DNA of 38,038 nucleotides from Bacteroidales bacterium. GTDB taxonomy: Bacteria > Bacteroidota > Bacteroidia > Bacteroidales > UBA3824. This document shows, piece by piece, positions 15,608 through 24,686 of this stretch. The notes below the pieces were generated by a model. The model searched no databases and was not told the DNA's origin. It was given only the letters and a program-made list of their open reading frames with translations. Every line of letters starts with the position of its first letter. The first letter of the stretch is position 1. Where the stretch lies: assembly GCA_024401025.1 (NCBI GenBank), contig JAKSLV010000013.1, forward strand, positions 1-38,038, in the 5' to 3' direction. The position numbers were made by a program, and so were the translations under genes.

Positions 15608-16225
15608 ATGAGGAAACTGTTAACAGCAATTCTGGCCGTCCTGATTGTATCTCAGGCCAGTGCCCAGGAGATTGCATCATACGAGGTGGATTCCACCGCG
15701 ATATACACCGCGATGTATAATCCCAACAACTATTCCAAAGCTCCGGTAAAGCTGCCTCAGCGCAAGGTGCTGGATTGCAACAGGATAAACACTCAGATAA
15801 ATATGGGTGCGGGTTTCGGCAGCATTGGCAGCTACGAGTTTGTAGCCCCCAGCATCAGCTACCAGGCCACCGACAGGCTTCAGCTACAGCTAGGGATGGG
15901 ATTCGTATACGGCAGCCTCAGGCTTAGGAGTTTTGCCGGCGAGACATCAGCCGAAAACAATCTCCGCGCCATCAGCAACTATTACCAGGCATCAGCAAGA
16001 TACAGCGTATCAGAGAAATGCGATGTGTACGGCAGCCTTATGTACTGGCGCGGCAACAGCCTTGACAGGAATCCCTACAGCAGGGGAAAGGACAGCTATA
16101 TGGCCACATTTGGAGCAAGCTTCAGCATTACCGAATCGCTGCATATCGGCATAGAGGTGCGCCGTGCCGAGAACGTGAGCCCCTTCTATTGCGGCGGATA
16201 CGCGCCATACGGCTGGGGTATGTAA
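15608..16225 (+). CDS. Secreted, probably outer-membrane beta-barrel-like protein
   Basis: The 205-residue product has a Sec signal peptide (MRKLLTAILAVLIVSQASAQ). The mature part consists of amphipathic strands with alternating aromatic and polar residues (INMGAGFGSIGSYEFVAPSI, LQLQLGMGFVYG, ATFGASFSI, LHIGIEVRRA), suggesting a small outer-membrane barrel of eight or so strands. No family is recognised. A perfect TTTCAGCTGAAA palindrome between T and A runs follows the stop (16235-16246) and may be a weak terminator. It precedes the DUF6913-dapA genes by 73 bases. Confidence 0.75.
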   Translation: MRKLLTAILAVLIVSQASAQEIASYEVDSTAIYTAMYNPNNYSKAPVKLPQRKVLDCNRINTQINMGAGFGSIGSYEFVAPSISYQATDRLQLQLGMGFVYGSLRLRSFAGETSAENNLRAISNYYQASARYSVSEKCDVYGSLMYWRGNSLDRNPYSRGKDSYMATFGASFSITESLHIGIEVRRAENVSPFYCGGYAPYGWGM

Positions 16226-16298
16226 TTTTTTTGATTTCAGCTGAAAAAAAATACTTGAATTACGTATTAGTTTAAGATTTTTTTTATAAAATTGCAGA

Positions 16299-16841
16299 AT
16301 GAAATTATTTGAAAACATACGGGCCAAAATGGGATATGCTCTGCTGCGTCGCAAGGCGCGCGAACTATCTAGGAATAAGACATTTAACAATCTTGAGACT
16401 TCGGTTTCGGTTGCTATCCTGTTTGATTATGACCAGCAGGGCAGCGTATCGCTTGTAAGGAGTTTTGCAAGCGAGCTGGAATCCAAGGGCAAGAATGTGA
16501 GTCTGCTGGGCATCACATCCGGCGTGGGCGGAGGCGACGATGCGGTGATAAAACTGGTGTCGCTGCAGAAGCTTACTTTCCTGTGCTATCCCGACAACGA
16601 GGCCGTTATCGACCCTTTCCTGAAAAAGGATTTCGACATCCTGATAAACCTTTGCGGAAAGGATTGTCTGGTTTTGGATTACATTCTGGGACTGTCCAAG
16701 GCAAGGTTCAAGGTGTCGCCTCAGCTCGAAAACGACGCTTTTGCGGATTTTATCCTGAGGTTCAGCAATCCAGGGCCGCAGGATGCCGCCGTGATACTAA
16801 AGAAGGTGCGCGAGTATCTTGCGGGTATGCAGAAGGCCTGA
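16299..16841 (+). CDS. DUF6913 family protein
   Basis: The 180-residue cytoplasmic protein begins MKLFENIRAKMGYALLRRK and continues with an alpha/beta pattern (VSVAILFDYDQQGSVSLVRSF, KNVSLLGITSG, FDILINLCGKDCLVLDYILGLSKARFKVS). It fits the DUF6913 family of Bacteroidota, whose genes commonly lie just upstream of dapA, as here (96 bases). No biochemical role is known to me. There is no signal peptide or membrane helix. Co-transcription with dapA is likely. Confidence 0.8.
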   Translation: MKLFENIRAKMGYALLRRKARELSRNKTFNNLETSVSVAILFDYDQQGSVSLVRSFASELESKGKNVSLLGITSGVGGGDDAVIKLVSLQKLTFLCYPDNEAVIDPFLKKDFDILINLCGKDCLVLDYILGLSKARFKVSPQLENDAFADFILRFSNPGPQDAAVILKKVREYLAGMQKA

Positions 16842-16937
16842 GACAGAAACCCCAGCCTCAGCCCGTAAATGATGGAAATAATGTAAGAAAAACAAAATAG
16901 AAATAGAACATACAAAATATTACGAAAATCCTCAATC

Positions 16938-17828
16938 ATGAGAAATGACAATTTGCTTGGAGTGGGTGTGGCGCTTATTACCCCCTTCAATGAGAATGGC
17001 GAGGTGGATTACCCCGCTCTAGAAACTCTGCTAAACCACATTATAAGCGGCGGTGTAGATTACATTGTGGTATCAGGAACCACCGGCGAACCTTCCACTA
17101 TGACAGCCGACGAGAAACGCGATTTGCGCAAGTTTGTGGTAGAAAAGGTGAATGGCGCTGTGCCATTGGTACTTGGCATTGGCGGCAACTGCACAAAGGC
17201 TGTTGTTGACGAGATAAAGAATACCGACCTGAAGGGTTTCGACAGCATTCTAAGCATTTCTCCATACTATACAAAGCCATCTCAGAGAGGCATTTACGCC
17301 CATTTTGCCGAGATTGCGAAGGCAAGCCCTCTTCCCGTGATACTCTACAATGTGCCCGGACGCACCGGACGCGGTATGGATGCCGCCACTATCTTGCAGC
17401 TGGCCAACGACTTCCGCAACATTGTGGCCGTAAAGGAGGCCAGCGGAAACATGGACCAGATAATGGAGATTATCCAGAAAAAGCCAGAGGATTTCATACT
17501 GATTTCCGGTGACGACTCGCTTACAGTTCCTATGATTTCGGTGGGATGCAGCGGCGTTATCTCTGTGGCCGCCAACGTGGTGCCAAAGCAGTTTTGCAGT
17601 ATGATAAAGGCAGCCATGAACGGCGATTTCAAGGAGGCTTCCAAAATCCACTACATGCTGCTGGATCTTATGAACACACTGTTTGAGGACGGCAGCCCAT
17701 CGGGCGCAAAGGCGGCTCTCGCACAGCTTGGCCTTATGAAGGAGGTGCTCCGTCTGCCTCTGGTGGAGGTTTGCGAAAAAACACGCGAGCATATCAAGGT
17801 GGCTCTGGCCAAGGCTCTTGAGGCATAA
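16938..17828 (+). CDS. dapA: 4-hydroxy-tetrahydrodipicolinate synthase
   Basis: DapA condenses pyruvate with aspartate semialdehyde, the first committed step to diaminopimelate and lysine. The 296-residue TIM barrel has GTTGEPSTM (47-55), the active-site Tyr137 in LYNVPGRTG, and the Schiff-base Lys166 in VAVKEASGN, followed by ISGDDSLTVPMI and the GVISVAANV strand. Length and motifs are normal. The GH13 gene begins 18 bases after its stop. Confidence 0.96.
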   Translation: MRNDNLLGVGVALITPFNENGEVDYPALETLLNHIISGGVDYIVVSGTTGEPSTMTADEKRDLRKFVVEKVNGAVPLVLGIGGNCTKAVVDEIKNTDLKGFDSILSISPYYTKPSQRGIYAHFAEIAKASPLPVILYNVPGRTGRGMDAATILQLANDFRNIVAVKEASGNMDQIMEIIQKKPEDFILISGDDSLTVPMISVGCSGVISVAANVVPKQFCSMIKAAMNGDFKEASKIHYMLLDLMNTLFEDGSPSGAKAALAQLGLMKEVLRLPLVEVCEKTREHIKVALAKALEA

Positions 17829-17846
17829 TATTTAAAGAATTTATTG

Positions 17847-19610
17847 ATGAGCAATATTCCTAAATGGGCGGCAGAAGCGGTCTGGTATCAGATATTTCCA
17901 GACCGTTTCTGCCGTTTCTGTTCCGATAATCCAATATCTGCCGAGCATCTGGAGGGCACTACGCCCTGGAATCTCGACCGCCACAATCCCTGGCAGATAC
18001 ATCCCTGGACTTCCGACTGGTACGAGAAGCAGCCATACGAGAAGGAGAATACCAAATCGCTGAAAACCAACATCCTGCGCCGCAGATATTGCGGCGATGT
18101 AAGGGGAATAATCTCCAAGCTGGACTATCTGGCCGATTTGGGGATAAACGCGTTGTACCTGAATCCGCTGCAATATTCGCCCAGCCTCCACAAGTACGAC
18201 GGCACCGATTTCCTCCACGTGGACCCTTTCCTAGGCAGCAATCCAATGGCCGACCTGGCCACCATCGGGGGCAAGGATTTCGACGATTTCGACAATGCTC
18301 CCTGGACCGTGGCCGACATGGAGGCTCTGGAGCTGATACGCGAGGCCCACAAGAGGGGCATCAGGGTGGTTTTCGACGGTGTTTTCAATCATATTGGCTA
18401 CAACAGCCTGCCGTTTCAGGATGTGCTGCGCAATAGGGAGAAATCCAAATACATCAACTGGTTTCTTACAGATCTTGACAAATCCACCAAGCGGAAACTT
18501 GTCTTTGACAAGTTTTGGGGATGCGTGGACGAGATGCCCAAGTTGAACTATGGTTGCAGTCAGGTAAAGAATTATGTATTCGCAACTTTGAAGCGCTGGT
18601 TGAAACCAGTTGTGGAAGGCGTTGAGTATGAAGGCATTGACGGCTGGCGACTGGACCACGTGATAGGAGTGCCGCCCACTTTCTGGAAATCCGCTAGAAA
18701 TTTTACCAAAAAGATTAGCAAAAATTCATTATTCCTGGCCGAATTGATAGAACCCGATACAATAATAAAGCCATACCTTGATAATGAAATTTTTGATAGC
18801 GTAATGAACTATGGATTTTACTTTTCGGCCTGCCAGTTTTTTGCCGCCGAGAAAAATTCCATCTCTGCTTTGGATTTTGACAAGCGCATCAAACGTCAAC
18901 TTCAGCTTTTTCCAGTGGCAAGCAACTATCTGATGATGAATCTGTTGGGAACCCACGATACGGAGCGCGTAGCCTCATTGATAGTAAACCGCGACCTCAA
19001 GAAGTTCGACGACATAGCCGCGTTTTTCCAAAACACCCATATCGAGGACAAGGGCTATATGTCGCGTCCGCCAAGCCAGATGGAGCGGCGGATTCAGCAG
19101 ATGATGATAGTTTTCGAGTTTGCCATGATAGGCTCTCCGATGGTTTATTACGGCGACGAGCTTGGAATGTGGGGCGCCAACGATCCCGACTGCCGCAAGC
19201 CTATGGTATGGCCCGGTATGGAGTTCAGCCAGGAACATTCCGTAACAGGAGGCCGCCACAGCCGCAAAAGCCTCTTCAAGATAGAGCCGGATATGGAAAT
19301 GCTTGATTTCTACAAGCGTATCATCAGCCTCAGACGTAAGAATCCTGTTTTGTGGTCCGGCAGGCTGGTTACCGAATTTGCCGACCCCGACAGGCGCGTG
19401 TGGGCGATAAGCCGTTGCGACAATAGTTCACGCATAGTTTTTGCCTTCAACCGCGAGGAAAAAGCCCTTTCCGTGGAGATAAATGCCGGTCCCAAATCGC
19501 GTTTCTGCGATTATATGGATGGAGAAACGCTATCCCCGGGCATTGATGGACGCATAGCGATTGATATGGAACCTATGTCGTTTAGGATACTGATGGAAAA
19601 CAATGCTTGA
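17847..19610 (+). CDS. Cytoplasmic GH13 alpha-amylase family glycosidase
   Basis: This 587-residue enzyme has the four GH13 regions: DGVFNHIG (177-184), GWRLDHVIG with nucleophile Asp270, LAELIEP with acid/base Glu299, and LLGTHDTER with Asp371. An N-terminal WYQIFPDRF motif is typical of neopullulanase/cyclomaltodextrinase-type members. No signal peptide is seen, so it probably acts on maltodextrins or glycogen-derived oligosaccharides inside the cell. A TTG three bases upstream could extend the frame by one residue; the ATG at 17847 is chosen. It follows dapA by 18 bases and may share its transcript, although the pathways are unrelated. Specificity (neopullulanase, maltogenic amylase or maltodextrin glucosidase) cannot be decided by eye. 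Confidence 0.9.
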   Translation: MSNIPKWAAEAVWYQIFPDRFCRFCSDNPISAEHLEGTTPWNLDRHNPWQIHPWTSDWYEKQPYEKENTKSLKTNILRRRYCGDVRGIISKLDYLADLGINALYLNPLQYSPSLHKYDGTDFLHVDPFLGSNPMADLATIGGKDFDDFDNAPWTVADMEALELIREAHKRGIRVVFDGVFNHIGYNSLPFQDVLRNREKSKYINWFLTDLDKSTKRKLVFDKFWGCVDEMPKLNYGCSQVKNYVFATLKRWLKPVVEGVEYEGIDGWRLDHVIGVPPTFWKSARNFTKKISKNSLFLAELIEPDTIIKPYLDNEIFDSVMNYGFYFSACQFFAAEKNSISALDFDKRIKRQLQLFPVASNYLMMNLLGTHDTERVASLIVNRDLKKFDDIAAFFQNTHIEDKGYMSRPPSQMERRIQQMMIVFEFAMIGSPMVYYGDELGMWGANDPDCRKPMVWPGMEFSQEHSVTGGRHSRKSLFKIEPDMEMLDFYKRIISLRRKNPVLWSGRLVTEFADPDRRVWAISRCDNSSRIVFAFNREEKALSVEINAGPKSRFCDYMDGETLSPGIDGRIAIDMEPMSFRILMENNA

Positions 19611-19712
19611 GGTGAGAGCGCTTAACGCTTTGAGAGCTAGTATCTAAGAGAAAATTTCTTATCACACCAATAAAAATAATTTGCTTCAAGAGGTTGTTTG
19701 TAAATATCAGAT

Positions 19713-19747
19713 AATCAGTCGGTTGCTTAAACCGACTGATTATTTTT
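19713..19747 (+). terminator. Terminator of the dapA-GH13 unit
   Basis: AATCAGTCGGTT (19713-19724) pairs perfectly with AACCGACTGATT (19730-19741), loop GCTTA, followed by ATTTTTG. The preceding bases 19611-19712 hold nothing I can name. Confidence 0.92.
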
Positions 19748-19799
19748 GTTTAAAAAGTGTGCTTTATAAATCAGATTTTCAGCCATTTGAAGAAGTTTG

Positions 19800-19815
19800 T
19801 GGCACGTTCCTTGCT
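19800..19815 (+). promoter_or_regulatory. Sigma-54-type (-24/-12) promoter
   Basis: TGGCAC (19800-19805), five bases, TTGCT (19811-19815) is a full match to the RpoN consensus TGGCAC-N5-TTGCW. The predicted start of transcription is near 19826, leaving a leader of about 54 bases before the 67-residue ORF. No TAnnTTTG box is present. An activator site would be expected within about 200 bases upstream but I cannot identify one. Confidence 0.75.
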
Positions 19816-19879
19816 ATAATAAGGGGACAAACTATACAATAATTTTTTTTCACAAACACAAACTTATAAATAAACAAAA

Positions 19880-20083
19880 ATGGCATTAAATTGGACAGGA
19901 GTCATAAGGAAGAACATCCTTAAGCTTAGACTCGCATTCGACTCAAGCGTATCGATCCCCGAGAGGGAAAAGCAGCTACGCGCTTACGCAACAGGGCTTG
20001 CTGACAGCAGCAACTTCAAGGTTTTGGAAACCACTCACTACCCTGACGGCAGTCAGCTGAAGGCACAGCTGCCCAACCGTTGA
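19880..20083 (+). CDS. 67-residue protein of unknown function
   Basis: The product starts MALNWTGVIRKNILKLR and is basic, soluble and without signal peptide, cysteine or membrane helix. I recognise no family. Support for a real gene: a start codon after an A-rich leader, a sigma-54-type promoter 65 bases upstream, and a strong terminator 37 bases after the stop. The small size and strong flanking signals suggest an abundant, conditionally expressed protein. Its neighbour on the other strand is an XRE regulator. A non-coding role for the transcript is possible. Confidence 0.72.
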   Translation: MALNWTGVIRKNILKLRLAFDSSVSIPEREKQLRAYATGLADSSNFKVLETTHYPDGSQLKAQLPNR

Positions 20084-20112
20084 CGCTAGGCATCACACTC
20101 GCACACTCGACT

Positions 20113-20160
20113 AAAAAAACAGCCCCGAAACTACCGCTGGTGTTTCGGGGCTGCTTTTTT
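20113..20160. terminator. Strong bidirectional terminator
   Basis: CAGCCCCGAAAC (20120-20131) pairs with GTTTCGGGGCTG (20142-20153), with A run before and T run after. It ends both the 67-residue ORF and the XRE gene on the minus strand. Confidence 0.94.
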
Positions 20161-20165
20161 TTCAT

Positions 20166-20531
20166 CTAGTCTTCCAGGTCGCTCACCTTCGATTGCTGCC
20201 TCAGATAATCGATGCTTACATTCTCGTTCTCTGGTGTGGATAGCTTGAAATACTCATCTATCGTAGTGCATATCAGCGATTTAATTTCCTCACGCTGGGT
20301 AAGGGTGAGGGTAGGGGATTCTTTCTCGCCTTCGTTCAGGGTAAGGTAGCTTACCGTTACCCCGAGGGCCTCGGCTATCTTCACGAGGTTTTTCACCGTG
20401 TAGCCGTTTGGATCCTGTCGCGATAGCATTACTCTAAGGCTTACCGTAGGTATATTAGTCTCCTGAGCAAGTCTTGTAATGGTCCAGCCTTTTTCCTTTC
20501 TCAGTTGCTGGATTCTCTCAGTAATATTCAT
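20166..20531 (-). CDS. XRE-family helix-turn-helix regulator
   Basis: The 121-residue protein has an N-terminal Cro/C1-type HTH (residues 3-62: ITERIQQLRKEKGW, ITRLAQETNIPTVSLRVML, VKNLVKIAEALGVTVSYLTL). A C-terminal tail of 55 polar residues may mediate dimerisation. It resembles short phage or chromosomal XRE regulators; a target cannot be read from sequence. It has its own promoter and shares a bidirectional terminator with the 67-residue ORF. Confidence 0.88.
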   Translation of the reverse strand: MNITERIQQLRKEKGWTITRLAQETNIPTVSLRVMLSRQDPNGYTVKNLVKIAEALGVTVSYLTLNEGEKESPTLTLTQREEIKSLICTTIDEYFKLSTPENENVSIDYLRQQSKVSDLED

Positions 20532-20569
20532 TTCCTTGTACGTTTAATTTTTGAGTAATATTCTAAGCC

Positions 20570-20599
20570 CAAAGTTATAAAAAAATATCATACAACAAA
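20570..20599 (-). promoter_or_regulatory. Bacteroidota promoter for the XRE gene
   Basis: On the minus strand TTTG (20599-20596), 18 bases, then TAACTTTG (20577-20570). It lies about 40 bases before the start codon. Confidence 0.65.
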
Positions 20600-20697
20600 A
20601 CAAAAATACTAGAAATTTTATATTAATTATCTTTCAAAAAAACGGATGCGTTTAATTGTCTGAAAATCAAATGTCTGTAATTTGCCTGTCGTTGCAT

Positions 20698-23600
20698 TTA
20701 GTCTGATTTTTTCAGGCTTTCCAGGAATGTAAGGGCCTTGTCGGTGGATGTTATCTTGTCGATTACCATTCCGGCCTTTCCGTTTATCTGTTTCATCTGA
20801 CAGTCGCGGTTTCTCTGAATCCGCATCAGCACGTTGCCGAACACCTGCGAGTTGAAGTAAGGCGAATTGGCGTCGCTTACAAAATAGCACAGCATCTTGT
20901 TGTTTTTCAGCGTTATCTTCTCGATGCCGAGTTCCTGAGCCATCCAGCGCATCTTCACCACATTAAAGAGCGACAGCGTCTGCTTGGGAATCTTTCCGAA
21001 ACGGTCCTCAAGCCTTCCGCTTATGGCCTTAAGCTCGTTAAGGTCCTTCAGGTTGTCGAGAGCGCGGTAAATCTTCACCCTCTCGGCCACATTCTGCACA
21101 TAATCGGATGGCAGCAGCACCTCCATGTCGGTATCTATCTGGCAGTCTGATACAAACTTATAATCCCGCGGCAGGTCCACGCTCTTGGCTTCTCCGCCGG
21201 CTGGCTCGTTGTATTGGCTCATATATTCCTCTTCTTTTATCTCCTTCAGGGCCTCGTCCAGGATTTTCTGATACGTCTCTATTCCTATCTCGGTAATGAA
21301 GCCGCTCTGCTCGCCGCCCAGCAGGTTTCCGGCGCCCCTGATGTCGAGGTCCTGCATTGCGATGTTGAAACCGCTGCCCAGCTCGCTGAAGCTCTCGATG
21401 GCCTTCAGCCTCTGTCGCGCCTGTATAGTAAGGTGCTCCTCGGGAGGCGCCAGCAGATAGCAGAACGCCTTCTTGTTGGATCTACCCACGCGGCCCCTCA
21501 GCTGATGCAGCTCGCTAAGTCCAAAATTCTGAGCGTCAAGCACTATTATGGTGTTGGCGTTAGGGATGTCCAGGCCGTTCTCTATTATCGTGGTGGATAT
21601 CAGCACATCGGCCTCGTTGTTTATGAACGACAGCATGATGTCCTCCAGGATGTTGCCGTCCATCTGTCCGTGTCCGGTAAGAATCGTGGCATCAGGGAAC
21701 AGCTTCCTCACCAGCGCCTCGGTCTCGTATATGCGCTTTATCTTGTTCTGTATTATAAACACCTGTCCGTGGCGGCTAAGCTCGTAGTCGATGGCCTCCC
21801 TTACAACGTCGATGTTGAATGTATGCACCTCAGTAACAACGGGATACCTGTTGGCCGGCGGAGTGTTTATGATGCTGAGGTCTCTGGCTCCCAAAAGCGA
21901 GAATTGCAGCGTTCGGGGTATAGGCGTGGCGCTCAGTGTAAGAGTGTCCACGTTCAGCTTCATCTGCTTCAGTTTTTCTTTCACTGATACTCCGAATTTC
22001 TGTTCCTCATCTATTATCAGCAGGCCCAAGTCCTTGAAACTGATGCCTTTGCCCACCAGCTTGTGGGTTCCTATCACGATGTCGGTGGTGCCGTCGGCAA
22101 TGGATTTCTCCACGTTTTTTATCTCCTTGGCGGTGCGCAGGCGGCTCATGTATTCCACATTTACGGGGAATTCTTTCAGCCTGTCGCTGAATGTTTTATA
22201 GTGCTGAAGCGCAAGTATTGTTGTAGGCACCAGCACGGCCACCTGTTTGCCGTCGCACGCAGCCTTGAAAGCGGCCCTCACTGCAATCTCGGTTTTTCCG
22301 AAACCCACGTCGCCGCATATCAGGCGGTCCATAGGCTCGTTGCTCTCCATGTCGGCCTTTACGGCAGCCGTGGCCTTCTCCTGGTCGGGAGTGTCCTCGT
22401 ATATGAACGAAGCCTCCAGAGCCTGCTGCATATATGAATCGGGCTGATACGCGTATCCCTTCTGCTGCTTGCGCTGTGCGTATAGCCTTATGAGTTTTTC
22501 GGCAATATCCTTTACCTTGGCCTTGGTTTTCTGCTTCAGCTTGTTCCAGGCGCCCGATCCCAGCTTGTATATTTTGGGAGCCTCGCCGTCGCCGCCCTTG
22601 TATTTCGAAATCTTGTGGAGCGCGTGTATGGATACAAACAGAATGTCGTTGTCCTTGTATACCAGGCGGATAACCTCCTGAGGCTTGCCGTTTATGTCCA
22701 TAGTCTGCAAGCCGTCGAAAGTGCCTATTCCGTGGTCCTGATGCACCACAAAATCACCGGGCTTCAGCGAGTTCATCTCGTTTATGGTCATAGCGTCGCG
22801 GTTGCGCTTTATCTTGGCTTCCTTAAGACGGTATTTCAGGTAACGCTCAAAGATCTGATGGTCGGTGTATACGCACAGGTTAAGGTCGCTGTCTATAAAA
22901 CCCTTGTTGATAGACATTTGCGCACTCTTGAAATCCACCTTCTTGTCCACAGCCTCAGAGGAGAAAATGTCGTGGAGGCGTATCTCCTGATGATTGTTGG
23001 TGACGGCTATGTATGTGGTGTATCCAAGTTGCTGATACTCGTGGATGTTTTCGGCCAGCATCCTGAAGTTTTTCTTGAAAACCGGCTGGGCTATTACGTT
23101 GAATTTTACGCAGTTGCCGCCATCGTAATTGCCGGTGATGCCGCAGTCCACCACCTGATGGGCGTCCACCGATTCCATAAGCTTGTCGGGATCGGGATTG
23201 TTTTCACGGGCCAGTCTCAGGTCGTATTCCATATCGTTGAACCACACCACAGCCTTGTCGGAAACAAAATCCAGGAATGGAATCTTGGGTTTCTCCGATT
23301 CGTCGCGGCAGATGTTGGGGATGATGGTTATTCTCTCCACCTTTTCTATCGACAGCTGGTTTACAACGTCGAAGGTCCTGATGGAATCTATCTCGTCGCC
23401 GAAAAAGTCGATGCGGTATGGCTCCTCGTTGGAATACGAGTAGATGTCCACGATGCTTCCACGGGTAGAGTACTGTCCGGGTTCGCACACAAAATCCACA
23501 TACTCGAAACCATATTTGTCGAGCACGTCGGTTATGAAATTGCTGTCCACCTTCTCGCCGGTATGGAGCTGCAGGGTGTTGTCGCTAAGCTCGCTGGCCT

Positions 23601-24003
23601 GTATCACGTTTTCGCCCAGGCTGTCGGGATAGGTTACAAGAACGTAGTTGTCGAGTTTGGAGATCTTGTCGAGAACCTCGGTTTTCGAAAGTATCGATTC
23701 CTGACTCATCGATGCATCGTCGTTGGCCGATTTCAGGGCCGATTTCTTGTGGCTGTTGGGGTAGAAGAAAACGGGACGCCTAAGCTCAGTGCACTGGAGG
23801 TCGTTGTAGGTGTAGGCCGAATCTTCCTCGTTGTCCATCACCACAATAAGCGGCTGCTGGGCCAGATGCTTGTTGGAGGCCAGGAAAAACGATAGGGCAG
23901 AGGTCTGCATTCCCTTTACGTGGGCCAGACGCTGTTTTTTCAGCAATTTGTCAAGCTGCTGGTGGGCGGGATGGTTCTCGTATAGTTTTATAAGTTGCGA
24001 CAT
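20698..24003 (-). CDS. mfd: Transcription-repair coupling factor
   Basis: Mfd removes RNA polymerase stalled at DNA lesions and recruits UvrA. The protein of about 1101 residues has an N-terminal UvrB-like region, a CarD-like RNA polymerase interaction domain (PGDFVVHQDHGIGTFDGL), and a RecG-like translocase: Walker A GDVGFGKTE, DEEQ box, TLSATPIPRTL, and RGRVGRS motif VI. The C-terminal TRCF domain follows (ELKAISGRLEDRFGKIP). The frame opens at 24063, but that 20-residue extension lies in a terminator hairpin, so MSQLIKLYENHP at 24003 is chosen. It is downstream of the lysis-like gene cluster but separated by that terminator. Confidence 0.96.
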   Translation of the reverse strand: MSQLIKLYENHPAHQQLDKLLKKQRLAHVKGMQTSALSFFLASNKHLAQQPLIVVMDNEEDSAYTYNDLQCTELRRPVFFYPNSHKKSALKSANDDASMSQESILSKTEVLDKISKLDNYVLVTYPDSLGENVIQASELSDNTLQLHTGEKVDSNFITDVLDKYGFEYVDFVCEPGQYSTRGSIVDIYSYSNEEPYRIDFFGDEIDSIRTFDVVNQLSIEKVERITIIPNICRDESEKPKIPFLDFVSDKAVVWFNDMEYDLRLARENNPDPDKLMESVDAHQVVDCGITGNYDGGNCVKFNVIAQPVFKKNFRMLAENIHEYQQLGYTTYIAVTNNHQEIRLHDIFSSEAVDKKVDFKSAQMSINKGFIDSDLNLCVYTDHQIFERYLKYRLKEAKIKRNRDAMTINEMNSLKPGDFVVHQDHGIGTFDGLQTMDINGKPQEVIRLVYKDNDILFVSIHALHKISKYKGGDGEAPKIYKLGSGAWNKLKQKTKAKVKDIAEKLIRLYAQRKQQKGYAYQPDSYMQQALEASFIYEDTPDQEKATAAVKADMESNEPMDRLICGDVGFGKTEIAVRAAFKAACDGKQVAVLVPTTILALQHYKTFSDRLKEFPVNVEYMSRLRTAKEIKNVEKSIADGTTDIVIGTHKLVGKGISFKDLGLLIIDEEQKFGVSVKEKLKQMKLNVDTLTLSATPIPRTLQFSLLGARDLSIINTPPANRYPVVTEVHTFNIDVVREAIDYELSRHGQVFIIQNKIKRIYETEALVRKLFPDATILTGHGQMDGNILEDIMLSFINNEADVLISTTIIENGLDIPNANTIIVLDAQNFGLSELHQLRGRVGRSNKKAFCYLLAPPEEHLTIQARQRLKAIESFSELGSGFNIAMQDLDIRGAGNLLGGEQSGFITEIGIETYQKILDEALKEIKEEEYMSQYNEPAGGEAKSVDLPRDYKFVSDCQIDTDMEVLLPSDYVQNVAERVKIYRALDNLKDLNELKAISGRLEDRFGKIPKQTLSLFNVVKMRWMAQELGIEKITLKNNKMLCYFVSDANSPYFNSQVFGNVLMRIQRNRDCQMKQINGKAGMVIDKITSTDKALTFLESLKKSD

Positions 24004-24031
24004 CAGTAATCTGTGAGTAATTATAAAAATC

Positions 24032-24076
24032 AAAAAAGCCGAAAGTTTGCAGCTGAAGCGCATCCTTTCGGCTTTT
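24032..24076 (-). terminator. Terminator of the amidase gene cluster
   Basis: AAAGCCGAAAG (24035-24045) pairs with CTTTCGGCTTT (24065-24075); the loop is 19 bases. The minus strand has a T run after the stem, so it ends the unit 24109-26406 before mfd. Confidence 0.85.
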
Positions 24077-24108
24077 ATTTTCAGAGGTTATGGGGTATCA
24101 GGATAATG

Positions 24109-24621
24109 CTATCCGGCAGCGCCCTCCTCCTCGAAGTATGAATTGTCTACTGTTGTAACGCCATCCTCATCCATTGGGTTGTGGTAGTTGTTGGCAGCGT
24201 ACTGTGATGCGATTGCAGCCTCAGAGATAGCCTTGGTCTTGCTCTTATCAACAGAACTGATGTGGTGCATAACCTTGGCGCCGAAATAGAAGGCTACCAT
24301 CATCTGGAAGGCGGCGAGGAACTCGCTCGACCTTTCCTCGAGACCAATCATTCTTACGTTGGCAAGCTCTATCACTACTGTGATGAAAAGCAACGACATT
24401 GTAAGGATTCCTCGGATGGTACCACGAGGCATGTTGAAAGTCTCGCCCTCGTTTGGATTGGGGTTGTCCTTGGTCCAATCGCCGAATGTGTATTTTCTGA
24501 ACATTACCACAATAAAGATTGTGGAGATTATAAGCCAAACCATTACCGGCATATAGATGCTCATGTAATACTCTAACTTATGGTAATGCCAATACATTAC
24601 TATATCTGGGTAATTATCCAT
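24109..24621 (-). CDS. Three-helix membrane protein, holin-like in size and layout
   Basis: This 170-residue protein shows hydrophobic segments at about 20-41, 72-88 and 104-115, the last ending FYFGAKV. A conserved-looking MPRGTIRGIL motif precedes the second segment. The tail is polar and acidic. I do not recognise a characterised family. In context it is the last gene of a unit headed by an amidase without signal peptide, and a small multi-helix membrane protein is where a phage lysis cassette carries its holin. That role is inference; a structural membrane protein of an unrelated complex is equally possible. Confidence 0.8.
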   Translation of the reverse strand: MDNYPDIVMYWHYHKLEYYMSIYMPVMVWLIISTIFIVVMFRKYTFGDWTKDNPNPNEGETFNMPRGTIRGILTMSLLFITVVIELANVRMIGLEERSSEFLAAFQMMVAFYFGAKVMHHISSVDKSKTKAISEAAIASQYAANNYHNPMDEDGVTTVDNSYFEEEGAAG

Positions 24622-24686
24622 AATTTATAAATAAGTTTTATTGGTTGATTATTAATTAATTATCGTTGTTTGGATGCGGCTGTGCC

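Noticed and set aside
22615-23895. 426-residue open frame on the plus strand within mfd
   Set aside because: It is antisense to the well-supported mfd frame. The translation has no recognisable domain, and open antisense frames are expected from the codon use here.
24004-24063. N-terminal extension of Mfd
   Set aside because: It would be encoded in the terminator hairpin of the upstream operon and looks like a chance hydrophobic run.
24622-24686. Separate promoter ahead of the three-helix membrane protein
   Set aside because: No TAnnTTTG box is present in the gap; the gene is better read as part of the amidase unit.
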